Source: Chara braunii
Taxonomy: Eukaryota; Streptophyta; Charophyceae; Charales; Characeae
Assembly (NCBI GenBank): GCA_003427395.1
Contig: BFEA01000010.1
Span: forward strand, 1,719 to 34,091
Reading direction: 5' to 3'
DNA length: 32,373 nt
The position numbers and the translations under genes were made by a program. Of this stretch, positions 19,531 to 30,321 are shown in pieces (the first letter of the stretch is position 1; each line of letters begins with the position of its first letter). A model generated the notes under the pieces. That model was not told the DNA's origin. It was given only the letters and a program-made list of their open reading frames with translations, and did no database searches.

Positions 19531-21028
19531 CTACTACGTGCCTGGTGATGTACGACTCATACGGTCTGTCCTGCTGAATGTAGTTGAGATGCAGGACCAT
19601 CAGACAACCATCCTTTAGGATATCTAGCAGAGTATGGCCCTATTCGTTGGGCGAGCACAGGCAACGTCGCCAATGTCTGGGCCTGGTGCCTGGCCCGTTG
19701 TACAGCCTCCTCCTTTTGTCCCACCGGTGATTGGGGTATCCCCATATGTAGCCCCATCATCAGTCGCGATCGTTTCCCAGGGCATGCCGCTATCAGGAGG
19801 GGTATCAGCAGGAACTACTTTGCATGTTCATGTACAGACAGTGTTCACCCAATCTCTGTTGCAAGTTGCGGCCACCACGCAGCCTGCTGTCTCGCAGCCT
19901 GTGCAGCTGCTGGGCACACAACCCCAGCAGTTAGTACAGCAACCTATGTCACAGGGTCCACAGCCCGGAGTGATGCAGGGACCGAGACAAACAAAGTGGG
20001 TTCCAAAGACGGCCATCGCCGCTCCAGAACCCTTCACAGGGGATAAGAGAGGTGAAGACCTCGACACGTGGTTGAGGGAAGTGCTAGTCTATGTTAGGTG
20101 TAAACTTACCTTGCCGCACGAAGAAGTGCTTGTGGCTGCCTCCTACCTAGAGGGTAGTGCAGCAAGATGGTTGAGTGGTTTAGTGCAGCTCCAGGGGTAT
20201 GGTCATGACTTCCACGCTTGGGCGGTCACCCAGAAATTGGACGACTTTCTTAAGCTGGTGGAGGAAAGGTGGCATTATCCTCAGGAGGCCCATAGGGCCA
20301 CTGACGCGATACTGACACTGCACACGCGGCAGTTCAAGTCAGTAAGGGAAGCCAACGACGTTGTTAAGCGTCTGATCTGTGTCCCAGGGGTGCGCTATGA
20401 CCCCCAGGTACTACTCACCTTCTACTTGAGATGCTTCTCCTTGCCTCTCAGGAACCATTTGGTAGGTGAGGCCAACATCAATATGCACAACCTTCCTTCG
20501 TTTAGCCAGAAGGCCCTAGACCTTGAGGCGAAGATAGGGCATGGACAGGCACCCACTACAGACGGAAGGAGGAAGACACTGCCTCCTAACTGGAAGGCGA
20601 AGGGGCACATTATGTTTGTCGATAACGATGGTTCTACCATCGAGTTAGACGACAACTTCCAGGAAGGAGTAGGTGCTAAGGCAGGCAGCGTAGAAGCTTT
20701 AGGGAGACGAGTCGTCGCTGCTGTAACTCACAAAGGTAAGGCGACCGGTAGACGCCGTGGAGGCTCCCGGTCTAGGAGTCAAGTTGACCCCAATGCTCCT
20801 CCGTGGGAGAAAGCGAGTCTCGCTGAGGACGTGCGGAGAGACCGGTACACACGACAAGCTTGTATTCATTGTGGCCAATATGGCCATAACCAATTCAAGT
20901 GCCGGAACAAGAAGGTGACCGAGAAGATCCCGCCTACGATGGGGAAGGCGTAGGGATCCTCCCATCCCGTTGGTAGCAACGTAGCAAGTACTTCTGGCAG
21001 TGCTCCGGGAAACACGTCGGGCCAGTAG
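19531..21028 (+). pseudogene. gag: gag of Ty3/gypsy retroelement 2, 5'-truncated
   Basis: The frame is open from the junction at 19531 (YYVPGDVRLIRSVLLNV), passes two stops near 19617-19628 and continues as 19634-20953. After a Pro/Gln/Val-rich stretch of about 120 residues comes the Retrotrans_gag-type domain: PEPFTGDKRGEDLDTWLREV near 20020-20090, then YLEGSAARWLSGL and the capsid C-terminal helices to about 20540. The zinc knuckle CIHCGQYGHNQFKC (C-x2-C-x4-H-x4-C) is at about 20860-20901. A TAG at 20951 is decay, since the second family copy has TTC there. The TAG at 21026, followed by TAGs at 21032 and 21035, is shared with that copy and is probably the natural gag end. The lineage differs from element 1. 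Confidence 0.85.
21007..21028 (+). promoter_or_regulatory. candidate -1 ribosomal frameshift site between gag and pol
   Basis: GGGAAAC (21007-21013) is in the correct phase for a slippery heptamer: gag codons read CCG-GGA-AAC, and the gag stop TAG is at 21026. Slipping back one base leads into an open frame (CAC GTC GGG CCA GTA GGA) that carries the protease side. The second copy near 23952-23958 has GGAAAAC, one transition away, with the same stop cluster and the same -1 frame continuing. No downstream pseudoknot was demonstrated. Confidence 0.5.
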
Positions 21029-21829
21029 GAATAGTAGCTGTTCCAGAGGAGCGAGGTGGTGGAGACACCCTCACCATCTCGAGAGATGGCCCAAGCTACC
21101 GACTCCAGCATCTTCCCGCAAACACGTTCAGACCCATCGAGCCTCTGTTCGATGAATGTGTTCGAGTCCTTAGAGGAGATAGAGGTGGAGTGGTCTAGAT
21201 CAGACCCGCTAGCTTCTTGGACGACCCTAGTCAAAGCCCCTCAGGGTGAAATGTTCGCCAGCGGCGTTGTCATTGGCGGCCGCAAGGCCGGGGCATATTA
21301 TGACACTTGCTCGACTAGGAACTTTATCATTCGCGCGTGCGTTCAGAGACTGCGCTTACAGGGGAAAGTGCAACGCCCGAGTCGACCTGTGGAGTCGACC
21401 TGTGCCAACAAACAACGCATGGTAATCAATGACTACCTCCAAAATGTGGAGTGTTGTTTCCCGTACGCGGGAGGGGAATTGACACATCGCGTCTCGTTCC
21501 TAGTCAGCGATGAACTCCCCATGGACATGTTGTTAGGTACGTACTACCTCTTTGTGGCACAGCCCCAGTTTGACTGGGACCGAAAAGTGGTCAAACACAC
21601 TTTGCCAGGTGGTGGGACCGCCAGATTGCACAAGTTCAAAGCTAGTAGTCTGATCGAGTCTCATGGGTGCATGTGTGCGGCCGCGTTTTATAACTATTAT
21701 AAGCAAAATCAGGAGGAGGGTATGTACTTAGTTTATGTCTCTGCTGCAGGCGAGCCGGTGAAAATGCCACCAGAGAGGGAGTTGTTGCCAAGTACCCTGA
21801 TCTATTTGAAGAGCCGAGAGGGGTTGTAG
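21022..21829 (+). pseudogene. protease region of element 2 pol
   Basis: The -1 frame from the gag end is open to about 21050, where a 2-bp loss relative to the second family copy moves it into the frame of 21056-21829. The retropepsin motif is AYYDTCSTRNFIIR near 21295-21340: Asp-Thr-Cys where the family normally has Asp-Thr/Ser-Gly. MDMLLGTYYLF near 21520-21552 is the second family signature (ILG-x-D/x-W/L in relatives). The rest is a linker leading to RT. The frame runs out at TAG 21827 because of a shift near 21782. The copy at 24241-24270 also has Asp-Thr-Cys, so the Cys predates the duplication. Confidence 0.7.
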
Positions 21830-22790
21830 AGAGGGAGGTCCTCCACGCGATAGAGATTATCCTAGGGTCTAGTATCCCGAAGGGTAGGTTCTATCGGATG
21901 TCTCCAGGCGAGCTCGATGAGCTTCGCCAACAACTCAAGGAACTCGTACAGAAGGGTTGGATCCGGCCGAGTGTCTCTCCTTATGGGTCTCTAGTATATT
22001 CGTACCTAAGAAGAAGGAGGGAACACTTAGGATGTGCATTGACTATAGGGGCCTCAATGCCATCACTGTAAAGAACAGAGAGCCCCTATCGAGCATCTAC
22101 GATTTGCTAGATAGAGTGCAAGGGTGTCGGTACTTCAGTAAGATAGATCTGAAGTCCGGGTACCATCAGATTGCAATCCAGCCCGAGGATCAACACAAAA
22201 CCGCCTTTCAGACCAGGTACGGTCTGTACGAGTTTGTGGTGATGCCTTTCGGCCTTTGCAATGATGCTGGCACCTTTCAGCACACCATGAATCGGATATT
22301 CCATGACTACTTGGATAAGTTTGTCATCGTGTACGTCGATGACATACTTATTTTTAGTAAGACTGTCGAGGAGCACGTTGCACATCTGGACAAAGTCCTC
22401 AGTCTCCTGCAACAGCACAAGTTCATTATTAACAGTGAGAAGTGCGAGTTTGGCCGCAACCGTGTCTTGTACTTGGGTCATGAGATTTCCGCGGAAGGGT
22501 TGAAGCCCAATGACGCAAAGGTGGCCAGCATTCGTGACTGGTCGCATCCTCAGTCTGTGACTGAGATAAGATCATTCTTAGGGATGACTGGCTACTATCG
22601 CAACTTCGTGGAGAACTATAGCATAGTTGCCGCCCCTTTGACAAATCTGACCCGCCTTGACACCCAATGGGAGTGGACTGAGAGATGCGAGGCTGTTTTC
22701 AGACATCTGAAGCATGCGTTGACGCATTACGAAGTCTTGGAACTTCCTGATCCTGACAAGCCATTTATAAAGACTACGGATGCTAGCCGA
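21783..22790 (+). pseudogene. reverse transcriptase of element 2, cut in RNase H
   Basis: RT makes cDNA from element RNA. The frame beginning near 21783 holds the standard lead-in (YPDLFEEP, then ELDELRQQLKELVQKGWIRP). It shifts near 21995 to the main frame, with FVPKKKEGTLRMCIDYRGLN, then YFSKIDLKSGYHQI, AFQTRYGLYEFVVMPFGL and the catalytic VYVDDILIFS near 22328-22358. Then follow LGHEISAEGLKP, the RSFLGMTGYYRNF connection motif, and the first RNase H strand, KTTDAS, at about 22770-22787. There it stops: the next bases are the inverted RNase H segment. This is the best conserved protein in the window, with frameshifts but no stop within 21995-22790. Confidence 0.9.
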
Positions 22791-23214
22791 TCTCAGACAT
22801 GAACTGGTCCTCGCGATAGGCTTCCACCAAAGACTGAGTAACATTGTCCGTCAGATCAAACTCAATAATCAGCGCATCTGAGAAGTCAGTTCTACGTGAC
22901 AAGGCATCAGCAACCTTGTTGTACTCCCCTTTTCAGATACTGAGGGTTAAAGTCATACTGCTCAACGACTTCAATCCAACGCTTCAGAGCGTCAGAGAGC
23001 ACTGACTGAGTTCCCATCCATCTGAGTGTTTGATGATCAGTCCTGAGGATGAAGAACCTCCCAAGGAGATAGTGTCTCCAATGTGTAAGAGCCTTGTAAA
23101 CCGCATAGAGTTCCTTCTCATAGGTGGACTTAACCAACTTCTGAGAGGGCATCTTTTTGGACATGTACTCTACTATCCTCAACTTTTTCCCCTCCTGTTG
23201 TGCAAGTAAGACAT
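22791..23214 (-). pseudogene. RNase H segment of element 2, inverted in place
   Basis: On the minus strand, from 23214 down: LLAQQEGKKLRIVEYMSKKM, STYEKELYAVYKALTHWRHY, ILRTDHQTLRWM, then after a one-base shift near 22930 YLKGEYNKVADALSRR and a linker ending DQFMSEI near 22795. This is the middle and end of a Ty3/gypsy RNase H. The + strand RT stops at TDASR, and this piece begins with the next few residues expected, so the simplest account is a 420-bp inversion within the element. An insertion of a sister copy is possible. It is flanked on the right by a gag duplicate. Confidence 0.85.
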
Positions 23215-24331
23215 GTGGCATTATCCTCGAGAGGCACAAAAGGCCACTGATGTGATCCTGACATTGAACAACAGACAATTCAAGTCAGTAAGGGAGGCCA
23301 CTGACGCAGTAAAGCGTCTGATCTGTGTCCTTGGAGAGCGCTATGACCCCCAAGTTTTACTCACCTCCTACCTGAGATGTTTTCCTATGCCTCTCAAGAA
23401 TCAGTTGGCAGGTGAGGCCAACATCAACATGCACAACTTCCCTTCGGTCAGCAAGAAGGCCCTAGACTTGAGGCAAAGATAGGGCATGGACAACAACCCA
23501 CGACGGATGGTAGGAGAAAGGCACTGCCTCCCAACTAGAAAGCGAAGGGTCGCATAATGTTCGTCGACAACGATGGTTCCACCATCGAGTTGGACGACTA
23601 CTACCAGGTGGGACCAGGATCAAAGGCGGGCAACGTAAAGGCTTCAGGGGGTGGAGTGGTCGCTTCCTAAGTGCAAAAAGGTAAGGCGACCGGTAGACGT
23701 CATGGAGGTTCCCGGTCTAGGAGTCGAGTTGACCCCAATGCTCCACCATGGGAGAAAGCAGGTTTTACAAAGGACCCGTGGAGATACCGGTACACCCGGC
23801 AGACTTGTATCCGTTGTGGCCAATACGGCCACAATCAGTTCACGTGCCGTAATAACAAGGTGACCGAGAAAATCCCGCCTACGATGGGGCAGGCGTTCGG
23901 ATCCTCCACTCCGTTGGTTCAAAATATGGCCTTTAATTTTAGCATTGGTCAGGAAAACGCGTCAGGCCAGTAGGAATAGTAGTTGTTCCCGGTAGGGTCG
24001 AGGTGGTGGACACACCCTCACGATCTCGAGAGATGGCCCAACCTACTGACTCCGTTGTCGTCCCGCAAACACATTGAGACCCATTGAGCCTCTGTTCGAT
24101 GAATGTGTTCGAGTCCTTAGAGGAGCTAGAGGAGTGCTCCAAATCAGACCCGCTAGCTTCTTAGACGGCATTGGCTAAAGCCCCTAAGAGTGAGATGTTC
24201 GTCAGCGAGGAAGTCATCGGCAGCCGCAAGGTCGGGCCTATTATGACACTTGCTCGACACGGAACTTCATTAGTCGCGCGTGCGTTGAGAGGCTGCGCTT
24301 ACAGAGGCAAGTGCAGCGCCTGAGTCGACCT
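23215..24331 (+). pseudogene. second, partial gag-protease copy of the element 2 family
   Basis: It is colinear with about 20269-21385 (start GTGGCATTATCCTC; end near GCCTGAGTCGACCTGAG) and diverged by roughly 10-15% by eye. It holds the capsid C-terminal half, the zinc knuckle CIRCGQYGHNQFTC near 23807-23850, the stop cluster TAG-GAA-TAG-TAG at 23971-23982, the -1 open frame after it, and the Asp-Thr-Cys protease motif (in a shifted frame) near 24244-24260. Breaks include a TAG near 23537, the TAG at 24162 where the other copy has TGG, and a one-base loss near 24236. Both ends are abrupt. Confidence 0.88.
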
Positions 24332-25389
24332 GAGTAAATGCATGCAGTTGCAAAGCGCCAGTTGGTTGAGAGCACCCAGGCCCAGGGTGCCTCTTTTTGA
24401 ATGTAACCAAGGCAGGCCCTGGTCCAGATTCGCAAGATGGACGGAACATAGGCCGTAGGTAGTTGAACACATGCAACCACCACAGGCCCAGGGCCTGATT
24501 CATTTGGTCTGGGGCTCAGCCACTCTCGGCCTACTGGAAGCTTCTGGGCAAGGGCCCAGTGCATCCAAGCTGCTCGCAAGGCAGACAGGCCAGTTCCATT
24601 TAGGAAAGGGCCTGCCCACACATTCGGCATTCGGGCACTGGCTGCATGCCGCGCAAGCGCTGCTGCGCTAACGCTGGCCAGCGCTCACGCGCTCAAAGAC
24701 GAGCTGGAAGGAGCAGCCAGCCATAGCCGAGCTGCGCTACTGTATGTTGGATGGGGTGCATGGTGGTCTTTGGGTGCATGTGACATTTGTGAGTTGGGGA
24801 TCGAGCTTGTGAGTGATACGAGAGACATACTTGGAGTTTGAGGCGAACGGCATTGGCCGAGATCTGCTCGTACTCCGTTGGTTTTGGCTAGATAGGATCT
24901 GCCATTTGTAGTCTGGGCGCCGAGCGCTGGATAAGATATCGACATTGGTTCTTCGTTGATGACGATGAGACTATTCCAGCATTATCGATTATGAGCTTTT
25001 GCTGTGCTCTTATTTGGTGGAACTCGTGATGCAATTTTGCCTTTGGTTCTTGGTCATGACTATCTGGTCTCATGTGTATGATGCTGTTTGATTTCTGAAG
25101 TTTGATATCTCTCATTTTCCTTGCACCTAGTACCAAGGCACTGCAAACTTGTCAGCAGCCTCGAGGCATGCGAGTGCTGCGGCCCACTCCAAGATGGGCT
25201 CGACAAACTACATAAGCCCAACTGGGCCTGCGAACTGGACACTTCCCACTTGCGCACGTGCAAACGCGCGATGAGAGCTCGGAAGGGAGGCGCAGAGAAG
25301 CAAAGGAGCAGCTCGGGATGAGGAAGACGCACGAGAGAAACGAGATGTAAGGAGGAAGAGGGCACTAAGATCAACGGCGGGGGGGTACG
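24332..25389. other. gene-free region
   Basis: No domain on either strand. 24332-24670 is rich in GGCCCAGGG-type words and includes a small inverted-repeat-rich stretch (AGCGCTGCTGCGCTAACGCT). 24750-25130 is plainer, T-rich DNA, unlike its neighbours. No LTR boundary was recognised. Confidence 0.4.
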
Positions 25390-26240
25390 CGGATAGTCGG
25401 GACACGTGCGCACGAGCACCCAACAACGAGCAAGCCACCTTGCACATTCAGGACATATGCACATTGGCGGGCGACAGCGCGTGAGCCACCACGCACAATC
25501 AGGACACGTGCGCACAGGCGCACAACAATACGTGAGCCCTGCACACAACCATTTACCCCGCGCACGGGCGAGCGACAGCATGCAAGACTGTGCACTCCCA
25601 AATTGGCCACGCTCACAATCGTTTACCGCGCGCACTACACGCAAGCCCGCGCACAGCCAGATTGGGCGTGCACACAGGCGCGCACCAGCGTGCATAGGTG
25701 AGCACTGGCGCGCAAGGCTGGGCATAGCCAGATTGGCTGTCCGCAAGCCCACGCACAGCCAGATAGACCGCTCGCACAGGCGCTCAAGCCCTCGCACAGC
25801 GAGTGAACCCGCGTACAAGCGCACGACAGCGCGCAAGCCTGCGCATAGCCAGCTTGGCCGCATGCACAAGAGCGCTCATAGCCATCTCGGTCGCGTGCAC
25901 AGGCGCACCCTTGCACACAAGCCCGCGCACATCCAGATTGGGCATGCGCACCGCGTGCACACCCTCGAGCAAACCCACACACAGCCATATTGGCCGCTCG
26001 CACAGGCGCACACTGGCGCACAAGCCGAGCACATCTAGATTGGCCGGGCGCAAAGGTGTGCACAAGCGGGCAAGCTTGTGCACAGCCAGATTGCCCATGC
26101 GCATAGGCGCACACCGGCGCGCAAGACCACGTACAGCGAGTGAACCCGCGTACGGGCGCGAGCCAACGCGCAGTCGCGTGCACGACCGGTGTTCGCGCGT
26201 ACGGGCGTGCACTAGCGCACAACTCGTGCCCGTCATAGGA
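25390..26240. repeat. GC-rich degenerate tandem array
   Basis: Repeating words are CGCACAGCCAGATTGGCC, GCACAGGCGCGCAC and GTGAACCCGCGTAC, recurring about every 50-60 bp with heavy variation. The long open frames on both strands (Arg/Ala/His-rich on +, Ala/Cys/Arg-rich on -) follow from the lack of AT-rich stop codons and show no domain. CpG density is high compared with the rest of the window. Confidence 0.8.
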
Positions 26241-27408
26241 ACCAAACAACACGCAGCTTTCCGAGGCCCGCCGGTCACACTTGCGGACTTTGACAGGAGC
26301 CGAGACTTCGGACACGGACCAGGGCTACGCGGCCACGCCAGGGACTAAAGGATCGAGCCAAGCTTTATTAGTTGGGGCTACATGACTTTATCGGTAGGGC
26401 TATGAAACTTTGACCGAGACCACCGGACCTCGGCGGGGACTGGTTTTAATCGAAAGGTGGACTCGAACTTTAAGTCGGGACTTCGGGACAGGGGCCAGGA
26501 TTTCAGTCCGGACACGGACCAGGAGGACATTGATCAGGGACACGGACGACACAGACCACGACATTGATCGGGGATACAAACGACACGGACCAGTGCATTG
26601 GTTAGGAACCCAGACCTGGACTTTGATTGGGGACATGGGTCAGGGCCTTGCCAAGGACATCAACCGGGACCTCAATAGCGGCGTTGTTGGAGATTTGCAA
26701 ACCAAGACATGAGCCGGACTTCCTGCCTACTGGGGCTACGATCGAGATATTAGCCTAGGACTTTGTCCAGACTACCGGACGGTTTTGTGCACAGGGGTAT
26801 CTGGGACGCGGGACAAACACTGACAAGGGCATTGACCGGCTGCCACGCTCGGGTACCGACAGGGACTTGGACACTTGACGAGAGACCACAACTGACCGGA
26901 ACTTCAGCCGAGACACGACCGGGAACTTTCACACACGGGAGTCTAGTGAGGTACGTTTCCCAGAGTTCTCCTCAAGCCCGAAACCGAGGCTCCTGGGACA
27001 GTGACAGGACAAGAAGGCATGGTAAAGCTCGAACTCGAGCTATGGCCTTAGTGGGCGACCTCAGGTATTGAGAGTTCCATCACAATGCCTTGGGACCAGC
27101 GAGCGCGATACCGGCGGCATCCTATAAGGAGGTGAATACGTCGTCGGCTGTCTGTTCGGTTGATTGTTACTCAGACGGATTTTCCCGTCGTGGACATTGA
27201 ACCTGTTACAGGGACTGGATGCAGTGCTTTGGACCCCATTGTTCTGGACTGAATGAAATGATTATTTTATTCCTTCCCAGAACTTGTCTCCAAATTTCCT
27301 GATTTGCTGTCCTTGCTTGTTATCCTAACGTGTTCCTGTTTTCACGGCACGCAGGGTATCTCTACGGGTTACAAGAGACCCTCACATACGTGACAGACAC
27401 GGGGTGAA
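26241..27408. other. gene-free region with degenerate GACTT/GGACAC repeats
   Basis: From about 26290 to 26960 phrases such as GGACACGGACCAG, GACTTCGGGACAGGG and CATTGATC(A/G)GGGA recur irregularly, which suggests an old degraded satellite. 27080-27408 is unique-looking DNA. CAGGGTATCTCTACGGGT at 27352 resembles the CAGGG start of some hAT terminal inverted repeats, but I found no matching partner on the other side. Confidence 0.45.
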
Positions 27409-30320
27409 TTACAAGGACCGTTTGGGGTGCCGACAGAACCCATCTACGGGTCGACAACGCACCACCCTATCTTTTGCCCAACCCTGAATTTGTAGCGGGA
27501 TGGGAGGGTCGTCGCCCTCCCGAATGACGGTGGTGTGTGGTTGCAATCTGTCTAGCCCTCCACTGTATGTGTAGTAGAGTCTCTTAACACTCTTATCTAC
27601 ACCAGCCCTCAAATCCTCAGGGTCCGTCCAATCCTCCTCATCGGATGAGGAGTCCCGTGCCCCCGACATCTGTACTGTCTCTGGTGGCGGTGGAGGCACA
27701 TCATCGTAAGGATGGATAACCACAGCTCTGGCCCCAAAAACCTCGGCAACCTTCCCTGGCCGACGGGAACCCTCACGCTCAAAGAGACGAACCTGCGCTC
27801 TCAACTCTCGTGACGGCTCTGCTGACTACGCTCTCGCTCCCCACTGCTATGGCTCGGGTTCCTCCTCCACATCCAAGTCTGCATCCACAACCTCATGGAG
27901 AGGGTCGGTGTCCTCGTCCGACTGCACCTCCGCCAAGGTCGCCATGTGACCCCACTGAAGAACATACCCCCCACTCCGCTTGTTGCATCCAAGTAGTTTG
28001 AGATTGGTTGCAATCTGAACCAACTGCGCGACCCTGGCGAACCCAAGCTTGTTACGCTTCGTCGTGTGGCGCTCCGTTGTGCCCAATTCCTCTCCACAGC
28101 AGAGGCAAACGTCACATGTGCATCATATAGCCAGCAATCTCCTGCAACTTTGGGTAGCACGAGTCGTGCTCCACCCAACATGACGCGCATCTAGTCGTCT
28201 CGTCATCCCCCTCACACGCCTCCGCCTCGGTGTCTCTCGTCGCCCTGTACATCCTGTGCCTCACCCAAGAGTGGAACGACCTCATCTGCTCGTGCACCTG
28301 CAAATATGTTTGTCCGCGCGATCACCGCTTGTATACGCTAATAGAAAGGCATCGCTCTCGATAACCACCTCGAGGTCCTCAGAAGTCCTGCGGACAGCGT
28401 CGTAGTAACGTACGGAACGTCTACGGGGGTTGAGCAGATGCATCGCCTCATGCACACGCTCAAGCATATGCATTGTGCGGATCCGAGCCACCTCTGCGCA
28501 TGGCTCTCGCATGTCATTCGGCACGTCGGCAGCAGCCACCTGCCGCACCAACTCCTGTGACCACGAGTACATCATGGACATGATCATGTCGCCCCTGTCC
28601 AATCTCCTCAACGGCTGGTGGACTGGGGTCATAACAGCGACAACGTGCACAACGTTGCGCCAAAAATCGATGCAACAGATCAATTGTCGAAACCCACAGA
28701 GCCTGTCTACGCAACCTCGGCTCCCATGGGATCTTGTCCCACACATCCTCATGGAGCATGCACTCAAGGGTCCCATGGCTCCCAAGGCATTGCGGCTGGT
28801 AAGCAAACACACGAACATCAAGAAGACGGACCCGAATCGTGTGTCCACATGGTGCACATGCGATCGGTGGCGACTCTTCAACCTAAAAAGGTGAAAAGTC
28901 GCGTCGTGCGATGTAACGAATCGCACCAACGCCCTAGCTCTAAAAATAGTGTTCGTGACGCAAGGAACCCGGGGCCCCATGTCAGACAACATCAAGTTGC
29001 ATACATGGGTCGAGCATGGGAGCCATGTGCTACGACATAGTTGGGGATTGGGGTCCTTTGCAAGGAACTTTGCGACCGATGTATAGTTTGACACATAGTC
29101 CGTACAAATGGCCAACACATCCTTTGGAGGGCAAAACCAAAAACTAGCCTTCCATCTCCAGATGACGTTTGCTGCCATCTTGGGTACTGAACCGTCTCGG
29201 CACACGGTGGTATACAAAACGCCGCCGCGCTTGGCCACTGCCGTCTTACAAAATGGTAGCCCCAACCACCTCCAACGACGAACGAACCTCCTGCAACATC
29301 CCAACGACCTTCCCCCGCTGGTTAGGAATACCTAGCCCACCAATCTCCTTAAAGGACGCATAGACGGCCCCCACTTCGCGAGGCATTGCAGCCATCTGCT
29401 TCTTGTGCCTAAGCCATGACTGCCTCCTGAAAGTGTTCAATGGTATACCGGCATCGTATACCCTTTGAAAAAACGAGTCCCTAAAGGTGGCCTGGCCATC
29501 GAGATCGTGCACCTCATCCAATCTCGACTGCCGCTGTCTCTTGCGTGGCTGCTGTAGGCCTTCGTCGTCAGAGATGCCCGTCCGCTTCCCCAATGGGCCC
29601 TCGTGCTTCCTCCTCAGCAAAATGTACACCCCTCCTCCCCCTCGCAGTCATGATAACCTCCTCCCTCTGCAAGACCAGTGGTGTCCTAGTCGCTCGACCG
29701 TCCCGTCCGCTTTGCGCCCAAGTTTGCCTCGCCTCCTAGTCGAGGAAGTCTGGCACCTCATCCACAGGATCACGCTCTTGTGGTCTCGACTCTCTGCCAC
29801 CCGTCCTGCCTCTCTCACTCCCTCGAAGGTCCTCAACTCTGATCGTCTATCGACGATACTATGCTCCCTCATGTACGCCCATATGCCATGGTGGTGGCGG
29901 TCATTCAACTCGTAGTCGGTGTGGTTCCATATGTCCACATGCACGGACATCGGGGTCATCACGCACCTCTTCAATTGCGTGAAGTGGCGCGCTGCCATCG
30001 ACAAGTTGCCCTGCCACACGTGCTTACAGTAATAACAGCGCAGCTTATAATCGCAATGCCTTTTATCCAACGGCCCCTACCACTGGCCCTGTGTGACATG
30101 ACGCCAAACTCTCGATTCCATGCGCAGTTTCTCCATCTCCAAGTCCGTCCTGAGCATGAAATCACCCCCCCCTGACCCACCTGCAACAACCGTCATCTCT
30201 GTAGCCGTTGGTCCCTCTGCAGCCGTACGTCTGGTGAGCTCTGCAATTCCAGGCGTCAATGTAGGGGTAGCCTTGTCGATGACATCATCGAGAGGCTGCC
30301 GTGGCTCACGACCCAGTGCA
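27409..30320 (-). pseudogene. hAT-family DNA transposase, decayed
   Basis: hAT transposases cut and paste their element. Reading down the minus strand: an N-terminal Thr/Glu-rich part near 30335-30120; a BED-type zinc finger, CYYCKHVWQGNLSMAARHF then C, near 30045-29965, after a TAG at 30077; the DUF659-like block QATFRDSFFQRVYDAGIPL with HKKQMAAMP and KEIGGLGIPNQRGKVVGM near 29490-29255; the core VLAICTDYVSNY and RSTWLPCSTHVCNLMLSDM near 29110-28980, then VDTRFGSVFLM. The C-terminal hAT dimerisation block is EHDSCYPKLQEIAG near 28180-28130, then ASAVERNWAQ and NKLGFARVAQLVQIATNLKL near 28065-27990. An acidic tail and SSSDEEDWTDPEDL close it near 27610. Frameshifts occur near 29250, 28280-28190 and 28090. 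It abuts an integrase remnant at 30322. Terminal inverted repeats and the 8-bp target duplication were not found. Confidence 0.85.
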
Positions 30321-30321
30321 A

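Noticed and set aside
21055-21076. Hairpin GGTGGTGG...CACCCTCACC as the frameshift stimulator
   Set aside because: It starts about 40 nt after the slippery site, too far for a typical stimulator, and pairs imperfectly.
25406-26315. Long open frames on both strands (210 aa on +, 226 and 269 aa on -)
   Set aside because: They sit in a GC-rich degenerate tandem array that is poor in stop codons on both strands. The peptides only mirror the repeat words.
27352-27369. CAGGGTATC as the hAT terminal inverted repeat
   Set aside because: No inverted partner (GATACCCTG) or 8-bp duplication was found near 30320.
28430-29915. Plus-strand open frames of 140-154 aa
   Set aside because: They are antisense to the hAT transposase, whose domains are in order on the - strand.
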